Source: Lentimonas sp002292345 (lineage in GTDB: Bacteria > Verrucomicrobiota > Verrucomicrobiia > Opitutales > Coraliomargaritaceae). Taken from it: a DNA stretch of 39,383 bases. The notes below the pieces were generated by a model. That model saw only the letters and a program-made list of their open reading frames with translations. It was not told the DNA's origin and did no database searches. The position numbers and the translations under genes are program-made. This document shows, piece after piece, positions 1 through 8,500 of this stretch (the first letter of the stretch is position 1; every line of letters begins with the position of its first letter). The stretch lies in contig CAXLMP010000025.1 in the NCBI GenBank assembly GCA_964187655.1, positions 1 to 39,383 on the forward strand, given 5' to 3'.

Positions 1-564
1 GGAATGAAACACAGCTATGTCGGCAAGATCTCATCGGCCAATCATAAAGACAAATACAAGTCGATCCTCAGTCGGACACCGCTAGCAGGCACGACTGAGC
101 ATGAACTGCAGGTTGAACGTCGACGCTGCTGGAATCCTGCGTCGGCGGTCAGAGCCGTGACAGAGATCGATGGTGTTTCAATCGCATTTTACTCCTTGCA
201 CATCTGCAGTTCTCGCGACCGCGAAAAGGTGGGTCATGCCTACCAGCTGGCAACCGATGTCTTGCCGAAAGAGTCGACGGACCGGGTGATCGTTGTTGGA
301 GATTACAACAACAACATCGGCGATGCTGCGATGAACGCGATTAAGGGGGCAGGCTTTAAACCCACGTGGAGCGACCTGAAGATTGATGTCTCCAAAGAGT
401 TTACCTACAACGCCCTGAACCCCAAAAAGAGCCTAGGGGTGATCGATCACATTTTATACAACACCTCGGCTGAAGCCAAGGTAACAGAGGGAGGCATCAT
501 CGAACTCGAAACGCCGTTGTCGGATCACAAACCCATCTGGGCCGAGATCGTGTTCCCTCGATAA
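1..564 (+). CDS. Endonuclease/exonuclease/phosphatase family protein (3' part)
   Basis: The C-terminal part of an EEP-fold metal-dependent hydrolase; such proteins cleave phosphodiester or phosphate-ester bonds, but the substrate cannot be told here. The visible motifs are KSILSR, then GDYNNN (the usual GDxN metal/catalytic motif), then IDHILYN and the terminal SDHKPIWAEI, which holds the conserved catalytic Asp-His. About 187 residues are present against 250-300 for a whole domain, and the N-terminal catalytic Asn and Glu motifs are missing because the gene enters from outside the window; the ATG at base 4 is therefore probably internal. It lies 39 bases before a sulfatase gene on the same strand and may belong to that fucan/sulfatase cluster. 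The fold call is strong; the role is unknown. Confidence 0.75.
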   Translation, partial: GMKHSYVGKISSANHKDKYKSILSRTPLAGTTEHELQVERRRCWNPASAVRAVTEIDGVSIAFYSLHICSSRDREKVGHAYQLATDVLPKESTDRVIVVGDYNNNIGDAAMNAIKGAGFKPTWSDLKIDVSKEFTYNALNPKKSLGVIDHILYNTSAEAKVTEGGIIELETPLSDHKPIWAEIVFPR

Positions 565-603
565 ATCAATCAGACAAAAAACTCCTAGCATCGAAAAATC
601 ATT

Positions 604-2043
604 ATGTTCATCAAAATTAAATCGTTCTCTGCCATCGTCGCACAGGTAGCCTGTGTGCTCCTGTCAGCATCCATGGTTCATGCCAAGCCGCTGAACTATC
701 TCATTCTATTGGCTGACGACATCAGTGCATCCACGTTGGGTTGTTATGGATCACTTAATCCACATACCTCACCTCAAATTGACAAGTTGGCGGGGGAGGG
801 AGTGCGCTTTACTAACATGTTTGTTTCCGAGGCTATGTGCGCCCCGGCCAGAGCGGAGTTATATACTGGGCTGCAGCCAGAGCGTAATGGTTGCAATCGA
901 AACCACCTGCCAACCAACGTAGGTACCAAGAGCGTAGTGCATTATTTAAAGGACCTTGGTTATCGGACTGGCTTGGCGGGCAAGAGGCACTTCTCACCAC
1001 AATCTGTTTATCCATTTGAAAGCGTAAAGGGATTTGATCCCAAGTGCGCCACTCGAGATCCTCATCCTGATAACTGGGAGGATGTGGAAAAGTTCATGAC
1101 GCGTGATAGTGATGAGCCGTTTTGCCTATTTATTTGCTCGGTTCATGCGCATGCTCCCTGGAATGCAGGTGACTCCTCGTTATGGAAACTAAATGAACTG
1201 AAGCTGCCCGCGCACTTGGTGGATAACGCAACTACGCGGCATTACTACCGTGAGATGTTGGCAGAAGTCAGGCTCTTTGATGATCAGGTCGGCACTGCGT
1301 ATGCGTTGCTGAAAAAACATAAGCTGGATGAAAATACGGTGTTGATTGTTTTGGATGAGAACGGCGTCGGCATGCCTGGCGGCAAATGGACCACTTACGA
1401 TTGGGGTGTTCGTTCTGCCTGCGTGATGAAGTGGCCAGAATCGTATGAGGCAAATTTCAAGACAGACGCGATTGCGCAGTACTGCGACATTCTGCCCACC
1501 TTGATCGATGGCGCAGGCGGAACAGTGCCAAGCGACCTGGATGGGAGAAGCTTACTGCCCCTGATCAAAGGTGAAACGCAAGCACATCGAGAGCAGGCCT
1601 ATTTTATGTTTAATAATCGTGATGACAGGAAAGTAGGCCCGCACTTTTCGAGTCGTGCGGTGACCGACGGTCAGTATAAGCTCATCTGGAATCTGACGCC
1701 GGAAAACATGTACGGCGTTGCGGCGATCAGTGGCATCGATTTCGGGAAACATAATCGAGGCTCAGATGTGCCCAAGGTTTATGGATCATGGTTAGATTCG
1801 ATGCAGGAAGGGGATGCGCATGCTGCAGAAATGATTAAGCGGTACCGTGTGCGCCCGGAGTATCAACTCTTTGACCTGAACAAAGATCGCTGGGAGATGA
1901 ATAATCTGGCGGATAATCCAGAGCATCAACCTAGGCTACACCAGTTGAAAGCAGGTATTTCGGCCTGGATGAAGCAGCAGGGAGATGATGGCCATCTCAC
2001 TGGAGTAGGGATTAAATATGCAGAAACAGAATTTGCAGAATAG
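604..2043 (+). CDS. Secreted S1-family sulfatase with E-x-G type metal motif
   Basis: A formylglycine-dependent sulfatase predicted to remove sulfate esters from a polysaccharide outside the cytoplasm. A signal peptide covers about residues 1-27 (hydrophobic core ending SMVHA). Metal-binding Asp38-Asp39 follow in LLADD. The maturation motif is C79-A-P-A-R83, so Cys79 should become formylglycine. Toward the middle, the usual S-D-N/H-G metal motif is replaced by L-D-E-N-G followed by GKWTTYDWG, which matches the SEQG...GKWT.Y pattern of the N-sulfoglucosamine sulfohydrolase-like branch of S1. The 479 residues are full length. There is no clear Shine-Dalgarno sequence before the ATG. It is followed after 82 bases by a second sulfatase, probably in the same operon. 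The S1 call is firm; the sulfated substrate (fucan by context) is inferred. Confidence 0.9.
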   Translation: MFIKIKSFSAIVAQVACVLLSASMVHAKPLNYLILLADDISASTLGCYGSLNPHTSPQIDKLAGEGVRFTNMFVSEAMCAPARAELYTGLQPERNGCNRNHLPTNVGTKSVVHYLKDLGYRTGLAGKRHFSPQSVYPFESVKGFDPKCATRDPHPDNWEDVEKFMTRDSDEPFCLFICSVHAHAPWNAGDSSLWKLNELKLPAHLVDNATTRHYYREMLAEVRLFDDQVGTAYALLKKHKLDENTVLIVLDENGVGMPGGKWTTYDWGVRSACVMKWPESYEANFKTDAIAQYCDILPTLIDGAGGTVPSDLDGRSLLPLIKGETQAHREQAYFMFNNRDDRKVGPHFSSRAVTDGQYKLIWNLTPENMYGVAAISGIDFGKHNRGSDVPKVYGSWLDSMQEGDAHAAEMIKRYRVRPEYQLFDLNKDRWEMNNLADNPEHQPRLHQLKAGISAWMKQQGDDGHLTGVGIKYAETEFAE

Positions 2044-2125
2044 TTAAAAAAATCTAACAAAGCGTTGAAGACGAGGTCGTAAACGCCGCGCCTTCCTCAG
2101 CCGTTGGCTGATAAAAAAATATGAC

Positions 2126-3637
2126 ATGATTATAAGAATTGTGCTACTTTCAACGGTTGCCCTGCTGGCAATCTGCTCGGCTACTTTGGCTGCCAGAAAA
2201 CCTAACATCGTCCTGATCCTCACCGACGACCTAGGATACGGCGACGTCTCGTTCCTGAATCCCGAATCCAAGGTGCAGACCCCGCACATGGACGCGCTGG
2301 CTCGGGCAGGGGTTTGGGCCACCGATGCGCATGCGCCAAGTACGGTCTGCAGCCCTAGCCGCTATGCCATGCTGACGGGCCGGTACGCCTGGCGCGGCTC
2401 ATTACGCGCTGGTCGTTTAAACCCGTGGAAAGAATCCGTCATTGATCAAGATCGCGTTACGCTACCAAAAATCCTTAAAGCTAAGGGCTATTTCACTGCT
2501 TGTGTCGGCAAGTGGCATCTCGGCTTCGACTGGCCGTGGAAAGGCGGCAAAAAACCGCCAAATTCGGTCATCGGCACAGGAACCAGCACGGCGACTTGTG
2601 ATCTGTTTGACTGGTCCAAGCCGATTAAGGGCGGGCCGCTGGGGGCTGGGTTTGATACTTATTTCGGCGATGATGTGCCTAATATGCCACCTTATGCCTT
2701 CATCGAGAATGACCGCCTGACTTGTGACCCGGTGGATGTGAACGGCCGGGATTTAATGAAGCAGCAAACAATGAAGGGCGGTTATATTCACGGCGTCGGC
2801 CCCGGCGAAAAAGGCTGGCGGCTAGATGAAGTGATGCCGGCCATTACAGCCAAAGCGGTCGAAACGATTCAGGCACAGAGCAAAACACCCGAACCTTTTT
2901 TCCTGATGTTCGGCACCACCTCGCCGCATTCGCCCATTGTTCCGCAGGGAAAATTTCAAGGCGTCAGCGGAGCGGGACCCTACGGCGATTTCATTGTCCA
3001 GACCGATGACGCGGTCGGACAGGTTGTGGCGGCCTTAAAGGAAGCTGGCGTGTATGATAATACGCTGTTGATTGTCTCTAGTGACAACGGCCCGGCCCCG
3101 TTCATGCGCGAGTTGATTCAAGAGCATCAGCACCATCCCTCCGGGCCGCTGCGCGGATTGAAGCGGGACCTGCTTGAAGGCGGACACCGGGTTCCCTTTA
3201 TAGCCTCCTGGCCGGAAGGCGGAGTCGACGGCGGTCGCCGGATTGATGCAATCCTTTCATTGACCGATTTGTTTGCGACGATTGCTGGAATTGCCGGCGC
3301 AGCTCTGGAGGAAGGAGTCGCGGAGGACAGCCTGGATATTCTGCCCTCACTGCGCTCGGGTCAACCGGTGCGCACGGAGTTGGTCTACCACGCGGCTAGC
3401 GGTAAGCTGGGACTAAGGCAAGGAGACTGGGCCTATTTACGCAAAGGCGGGATCACGGCAGAGCCCGAGTGGTTTCAGAAATATTGGCAAGGCGACTCCA
3501 TGAATGCGCCGGGTTTGTTGTTTGATCTTTCCGGAGACCTCGGCCAGCGCAAGAATTTGTGTGATCAGTATCCAGAACGCGTCGAGCGGATGGAGGCGCA
3601 ACTCGCTGACATTCAGAAAGGCACATCCACGCGCTAG
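2126..3637 (+). CDS. Secreted S1-family arylsulfatase-like sulfatase
   Basis: A second formylglycine sulfatase, most like the S1_15-type enzymes common in fucoidan clusters (subfamily assigned from memory of the motif style, not computed). The signal peptide is about residues 1-22 (core VALLAICSATLA). Asp34-Asp35 are in ILTDD, the maturation motif is C75-S-P-S-R79 followed by TGRYAWRG, the second metal site is SSDNG, and EGGHRVPF is the usual lysine/arginine-histidine region. GKWHLG is also intact, so all expected catalytic motifs are present in 503 residues. It sits between another sulfatase and a GH29 fucosidase on the same strand, consistent with desulfation of a fucose polymer before glycosidic cleavage. 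A 386-base gap with REP-like palindromes separates it from the fucosidase, so the next gene probably has its own promoter. Confidence 0.92.
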   Translation: MIIRIVLLSTVALLAICSATLAARKPNIVLILTDDLGYGDVSFLNPESKVQTPHMDALARAGVWATDAHAPSTVCSPSRYAMLTGRYAWRGSLRAGRLNPWKESVIDQDRVTLPKILKAKGYFTACVGKWHLGFDWPWKGGKKPPNSVIGTGTSTATCDLFDWSKPIKGGPLGAGFDTYFGDDVPNMPPYAFIENDRLTCDPVDVNGRDLMKQQTMKGGYIHGVGPGEKGWRLDEVMPAITAKAVETIQAQSKTPEPFFLMFGTTSPHSPIVPQGKFQGVSGAGPYGDFIVQTDDAVGQVVAALKEAGVYDNTLLIVSSDNGPAPFMRELIQEHQHHPSGPLRGLKRDLLEGGHRVPFIASWPEGGVDGGRRIDAILSLTDLFATIAGIAGAALEEGVAEDSLDILPSLRSGQPVRTELVYHAASGKLGLRQGDWAYLRKGGITAEPEWFQKYWQGDSMNAPGLLFDLSGDLGQRKNLCDQYPERVERMEAQLADIQKGTSTR

Positions 3638-3666
3638 AGTCGCATTGAATGTAAAAGTACAGTCGT

Positions 3667-3749
3667 TCGTGGCGTGTCCGCTTGCGGACGCCCCGATTTT
3701 TGTTTCGCCACCAGCAAGATACGGTCGCTCGCAAGCGAGTACGCCACGA
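3667..3749. repeat. REP-like nested palindromic element
   Basis: Perfect 9-base outer arms, TCGTGGCGT at 3667-3675 and ACGCCACGA at 3741-3749, enclose two smaller hairpins: GTCCGC-TT-GCGGAC at 3676-3689 and CTCGC-AA-GCGAG at 3728-3739. The element lies 29 bases past the stop of the sulfatase gene, where it could act as a transcript end or stabilising structure. The layout resembles bacterial REP/BIME elements; copy number elsewhere in the genome is unknown. Confidence 0.6.
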
Positions 3750-3901
3750 GTTGCTGCAATACGAATAAGTTCATTCAACACGATGCTAGAGTGTTTGCCG
3801 AAAAGATGTCGGCGGACGAGAGCTAGTTATTAGCTGGTGATGACATCGTTGACAGGAGTCTCTACCGATGCCCATTCCGCTCTTCTCTGTGCGGTGCGTC
3901 A

Positions 3902-3917
3902 TCACGTGATTACGTGA
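3902..3917. promoter_or_regulatory. Putative operator TCACG-N6-CGTGA upstream of GH29
   Basis: The sequence TCACGTGATTACGTGA has inverted arms TCACG and CGTGA around six bases. The same arms, spacing and following TA occur once more in the window at 5407-5422, upstream of the GH95 fusion gene. Here the site ends 24 bases before a TATTTT (3941-3946) that could be a -10 element and about 106 bases before the GH29 start. The shared form and similar placement suggest a common regulator; binding is inferred. Confidence 0.4.
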
Positions 3918-4023
3918 TAGGCAGAATTGGTTTGCTCTGTTATTTTAGGGAAGTCGTCCTAGATGGAGCGGCATCACAAAACAGGTTCTGAAATTAGGCG
4001 GAACTGCTACACTACCAAGGAAT

Positions 4024-5130
4024 ATGATGTATAAACGATTAATGATAGGAATGATGCTCTCTTTGAGCATCGTCATCGCGCAGCCTTCCAGAGCACAGTC
4101 AGAATCCTCCCAGGATGTCACTCTCAAGAGTGAATCCATCGTGGACTACACTGCGCGCATGCAATGGTTTGTGGAGGCCAATTACGGGATGTTCATTCAC
4201 CTCGGCCTCTATTCGCAACTCGGCGGCGTGTGGAAGGGCGAGCAGGTCGGTGGCTATGCGGAATGGATTCAGGGCAAGGCCAATATTCCGCGGGACGAGT
4301 ACGCTCAACTGCTCAAGACTTTCAATCCGACAGAGTTTGACGCGGATATTCTGGTCAGCGCAGCCAGTCGGGCGGGAATGAAGTATCTGGTAATTACGAC
4401 CAAACACCATGAGGGCTTCTGCCTATGGGACAGCCAATACACGGACTATGACGTTGCCGAAACGCCGTTCAGGGGACGGGACATTCTCGACGAGCTGAAA
4501 ACCGCCTGCAAAAAATACGGCATCAAGTTCGGGCTGTATTACAGCATTCTGGACTGGTATCATCCCGCCCAGACGGGGCTGGGCCACCAAACCGGGATCG
4601 TGGAAGGTAGGAAACAGGAATATGTCGGTTATCAGAAGAACCAGGTCCTGGAGCTGATTGAGAAGTATGATCCGGCCGTTCTCTGGTTTGACGGCGACTG
4701 GGTTAAGTGGTGGACACTGGAGGATGGTATCGATCTTTACAATGCGATCCGTGCGGCAAGCTCCACCGTGATCGTTAATAATCGCGTCGCAAAACGGGCC
4801 CGCTTTGAATTGGACTTCGTCACTCAGGAACAGAAACATTTCAAGGATACCTTTGCCAAGCATTGGGAAGGGTGCTACACAATGAACAAGTCGTGGGGCT
4901 ACAAAAAGCATGACGGCAATTGGAAGAGCGCCCAGACTGTTTACAATAAGCTAAAGGATATCAATGAGAAGGGCGGGAATCTGCTGTTGAATGTCGGTCC
5001 GGATGGTAATGGAGTGATTCAACCCGAAGCGATTGCCATCCTGAAGCAAACTGCGGAATTGTTGGAAGCTGCACCAATCCATAAGAAGATCCCGCGGGTC
5101 ACCCAGGTGCCTGGCATCAAGGTGAAGTAA
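4024..5130 (+). CDS. Secreted GH29 alpha-L-fucosidase, catalytic domain only
   Basis: A retaining alpha-L-fucosidase that should release fucose from non-reducing ends of fucosylated or fucan glycans. The signal peptide is about residues 1-25. Family motifs follow in order: YGMFIHLGLYS near residue 54, TTKHHEGFCLWD near 125-136, YYSILDWY near 172-179, and VLWFDGDW, where Asp223 is the expected nucleophile. GGNLLLNVGPDG closes the TIM barrel. At 368 residues it ends right after the barrel and lacks the C-terminal beta-sandwich most GH29 enzymes carry; the frame is intact, so this looks natural rather than broken. AAGGA at 4018-4022 is a weak ribosome site for the ATG at 4024 or the one at 4027. 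It sits between two sulfatases and the GH95 fusion, supporting a role on sulfated fucan. Confidence 0.9.
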   Translation: MMYKRLMIGMMLSLSIVIAQPSRAQSESSQDVTLKSESIVDYTARMQWFVEANYGMFIHLGLYSQLGGVWKGEQVGGYAEWIQGKANIPRDEYAQLLKTFNPTEFDADILVSAASRAGMKYLVITTKHHEGFCLWDSQYTDYDVAETPFRGRDILDELKTACKKYGIKFGLYYSILDWYHPAQTGLGHQTGIVEGRKQEYVGYQKNQVLELIEKYDPAVLWFDGDWVKWWTLEDGIDLYNAIRAASSTVIVNNRVAKRARFELDFVTQEQKHFKDTFAKHWEGCYTMNKSWGYKKHDGNWKSAQTVYNKLKDINEKGGNLLLNVGPDGNGVIQPEAIAILKQTAELLEAAPIHKKIPRVTQVPGIKVK

Positions 5131-5146
5131 GCTACGCACCTTCTTG

Positions 5147-5171
5147 AAGAACCGCGGTTCTGGTTCTTTTT
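5147..5171 (+). terminator. Possible Rho-independent terminator after GH29
   Basis: AAGAACC (5147-5153) can pair with GGTTCTT (5162-5168) across an 8-base loop, with a T5 run at 5167-5171, 16 bases past the fucosidase stop. The same bases also contain a perfect 14-base palindrome AGAACCGCGGTTCT (5148-5161), so a regulatory-site reading competes with the terminator reading. Confidence 0.4.
5149..5164. repeat. GAACCGCGGTTCTGGT direct repeat, copy 1
   Basis: A 16-base sequence with a palindromic core GAACCGCGGTTC, repeated exactly at 5460-5475. The two copies bracket the intergenic region between the GH29 and GH95 genes. It overlaps the possible terminator. Confidence 0.45.
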
Positions 5172-5406
5172 AGGATCTAGGGGACGCATTGCATTTTGCG
5201 GGAGGGACGGCCTTCGCTGCCTGCTGCGTTTACTCTGCCGTCAGCCGAGTACAAGCCATCACACTATACGGACAAGGCGGATTCTGATCTTTACCCATAA
5301 GTTGCGAATGTGTGAAGTTCGTAGTAAAAAAGCTTCCCTGCGAAGCATATCCTCATACATATTTTTACCTATTCCACACGAACTAGGTTATTAGAAGTGC
5401 CCTAAG

Positions 5407-5422
5407 TCACGCAATTGCGTGA
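5407..5422. promoter_or_regulatory. Perfect 16-base palindrome, putative operator upstream of GH95 fusion
   Basis: TCACGCAATTGCGTGA is a perfect 16-base palindrome that shares the TCACG-N6-CGTGA arms with 3902-3917. It ends 23 bases before a TATAAT (5445-5450), so it would cover the -35 region, and lies about 87 bases before the ATG at 5510. The matching geometry at two fucosidase genes supports a common transcription factor; its identity is unknown. Confidence 0.5.
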
Positions 5423-5444
5423 TACCCATTTTATCTTAGTCATG

Positions 5445-5450
5445 TATAAT
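5445..5450 (+). promoter_or_regulatory. Candidate -10 element of the GH95 fusion gene
   Basis: A consensus TATAAT lies between the palindrome at 5407-5422 and the repeat at 5460-5475, 60 bases before the start codon. No good -35 TTGACA is seen at 16-18 bases upstream, which would suit an activator-dependent promoter. This is a weak call made from position and hexamer match alone. Confidence 0.3.
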
Positions 5451-5459
5451 GATGTTTTT

Positions 5460-5475
5460 GAACCGCGGTTCTGGT
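5460..5475. repeat. GAACCGCGGTTCTGGT direct repeat, copy 2
   Basis: An exact copy of 5149-5164. Here it lies 9 bases after the TATAAT and 34 bases before the ATG of the GH95 fusion gene, without a following T run. In this position it would sit near the transcription start and could be an operator or a 5' leader hairpin. Confidence 0.45.
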
Positions 5476-5509
5476 ATTCAGCAGAGCCTCGGTAAGACAT
5501 TGGGAATTT

Positions 5510-8500
5510 ATGAAAAAAACAGTAAACATTTATCTGCTGCTGGCCGCTGGTCTGGCTCTGACAACCTTGGCCGGGGGCGCATCGCGGACCTATGAACTCT
5601 GGGAGCCGGAACCCGCGCCGAACAATGGGCGGAGTCAATGGGAGGCGACCAAGGACAGTAAAAGGCCCAAGTCCTATGACCGGGACTGGGAGAGATGGTC
5701 TTACCCGATTGGCAACGGCTATACTGGAGTTTCCATCTTCGGGCGCACCGATACCGAGCGTGTTCAGATCACGGATAAAACGCTTCACAACCGAGGTATT
5801 TACGGCAAAGGAGGCCTCACTAGCTTCGCCGAGCTCTTTCTCGATTTCAACCAGGACGAGGTAAAGAACTACCGGCGCTCTCTCAACCTCAACGAAGCCA
5901 TCGCCCACGTTTCTTATGAGAAGGACGGGGTCGCCTATACACGCGAGTACTTTGCCTCTTACCCAGACAATGTCATCGTCATCCGCCTCAGCGCGGATCA
6001 GAAAGGGGCGCTCAGCTTTACCGTGCGTCCAGAGATCCCCTATCTTGCGCTGAAGCAACGCAAGGGCAAGATCACGGCAACGGAAAATCTTCTCACCCTC
6101 AAGGGATCGATGCCTTTATTTAGCTGTAATTACGAGGGGCAAATCAAGGTGGTTAATGAAGGCGGCTCGGTGGTCGCTGATGCGAAGAACGGAACGATCA
6201 AAGTCAATAAGGCCGATGCGGTGACACTACTCATTACAAGCGGCACCAACTACCGCCTCAGTGCTAAGACCTTCAGCAATGCCGGTGCCAAAAAACTCAA
6301 CCCGAATGAGTTTCCACACGAGGCTGTTGCTACCCGGATGCAAGCAGCTCATGAGTTGGGCTTTGCCGCACTTAAACAGCGACACCTCGAGGATTATCAG
6401 AACCTGTTCGGTCGCGTCTCGGTGAACCTAAACTCAATGCCGTCGGCCGAGCCGACCCACGTGCTGCTAGATAACTACAAAGCAGGCACAGCCAACACCT
6501 GGCTGGAAGAGCTAATGTTTCAGTATGGTCGCTACCTGCTCATTTCCAGCTCGCGCGAGAAGAGCCTGCCCGCCAACCTACAGGGTGCTTGGAGCCAAGA
6601 TTTTTATACGCCGTGGTCGGGGGGCTTCTGGCATAACATCAATGTACAGATGAATTATTGGGGCTCGATGAGCACCAACCTCGCCGAGTGTTTCGAAGCC
6701 TACACCAATTTTTTCAAGGCCTATCTGCCAGTGGCGCGGGAGCATGCCACCGACTACGTGCGCAAGCACAATCCAGAGCAGCTGAACGAAGAGGGCGATA
6801 ATGGTTGGATCATCGGTACCGGAGCGAACGCCTATCACATTCCCAGCGCTGGCGGTCATTCTGGTCCAGGCACTGGCGGGTTCACTGCCAAGCTCTTGGT
6901 GGATTATTATCAGTTTACCCAGGATCGAGCATACCTAGAAGAAGTTGCCTTCCCAGCGATGTTGTCCTTGAGCAAATTTTACTCAAAGGCGCTGAAGCCG
7001 CACGGCGAGCTACTGCTGGTCGAGCCGTCCGCCTCGCCAGAACAAACGACAACTCTTGAGCAGGTTAAGGGAATGCCGGGCCACATCGCAGGTAAAAACT
7101 ACATAACTGCCGGGTGCACCTTCGACCAAGGCTTCGTGTGGGAAAGCTATGCCGACACATTGGCTTTGGCAGATGCACTGGGCGATGAAGATCCGTTCCT
7201 CAACACCATTCGCGAACAGATCACCCGACTGGATCCGGTTTTGATCGGTGCCGACGGTCAGATTAAGGAATATCGCGAGGAGAACCACTACAGCGATATC
7301 GGTCAGCCGAATCACCGTCATATTTCGCATCTCTGCCCGCTCTTTCCTGGGACGCTGATTAATTCAGAGCACGCCGACTGGATGCAGGCTGCGAGTAAAA
7401 CGCTGGATCTACGTGGCAACAAAACCACCGGTTGGGCACTGGCCCACCGAATGAACAGCCGCGCCCGACTCGGCGAAGGCGATCAGGCACATGAGGCCTA
7501 TCAGCGTTTCATTCGCGAGCGCACTGTGTCGAACCTTTGGGCACTGCATCCTCCCTTCCAGATTGACGGCAGCTTGGGCACGATGGCCGGCGTCGCGGAG
7601 ATGCTGCTGCAGAGCCATGAGGGTGCGTTCCATATTTTGCCTGCCTTGCCAAAGGCATGGAACGATGGGCATTTTGACGGATTGGTTGCTCGCGGGAACT
7701 TTGTGGTCTCTGCGAAATGGAAAGAAGGAAAAGCCACCGCTGTTTCCATCCTCTCCAGAAGCGGCGGCGAATGCCGTGTTGTCTGCTCTGGGATCGGGGC
7801 GGCGATTGTCACAGATAGCAATGGCAACACAGTAACGGTCACACGTGACGGAACCGAACGGATCCACTTTGCATCCGCAAAAGGGGAGGCCTACACGGTT
7901 GAATTCGGGCAGGATCTGGAAGTTGCCAGTAGCCAAGTCGAGTTGTATGTCAGTCCCGATGGCAGCGATGCCTTCGCGGGCACGACGAAAGCGAAACCGT
8001 TCGCCTCGCTTGAAAAAGCACGTGATGCGGCGCGGTCGCTTGCGGGAAAGAATCCAGTGACGGTGCATGTGGCCGACGGCATTTATTATCTGCCCAAAAC
8101 ACTGATCTTTACGCCGGCGGATTCCGGATCTGAAAAGAACCCCGTGGTTTACAAAGCGGACAACGAGGGCGGTGCCGTGCTGAGTGGCGGTTCCAAGCTT
8201 GAGCTTGAATGGATCGCTTATCAGGACGGCATCTTCATGGCGAAGACGCCGAAAGGCTTGGAGATTGACCAGCTTTTCGTCAACGGGACGGCGCAACGGA
8301 TGGCGCGCTATCCAAATTTCGATCCTAAAAAGAAGACGGCTGCCTATCAGGGCTATGCTGCCGATGCCTTTTCCATAGAACGGGCGGCCAATTGGGCCGA
8401 TCCAACGGGCGGTTATATTCACGCCATGCACGTTCAGCGTTGGGGCGGCTATCATTACCGCATCACGGGGATGGATGCTCAGGGCGAAGTGACGTATGAA

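Noticed and set aside
3437..3833. Several short frames crossing the palindromes after the second sulfatase
   Set aside because: They arise from the GC-rich repeat and the 3' end of the sulfatase and show no conserved features.
4423..4911. A 162-codon minus-strand frame in the first GH29 gene
   Set aside because: It is antisense to the GH29 catalytic core, which is clearly coding on the plus strand.
5148..5161. AGAACCGCGGTTCT read as a LacI-family operator
   Set aside because: The centre is G-C rather than the C-G typical of LacI-family sites, and the copy is part of a terminator-like stem, so no regulator family is named.
5402..6058. A 218-codon minus-strand frame at the start of the GH95 gene
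   Set aside because: It is antisense to the signal peptide and N-terminal GH95 motifs, and its product resembles nothing; it also runs across the putative promoter.
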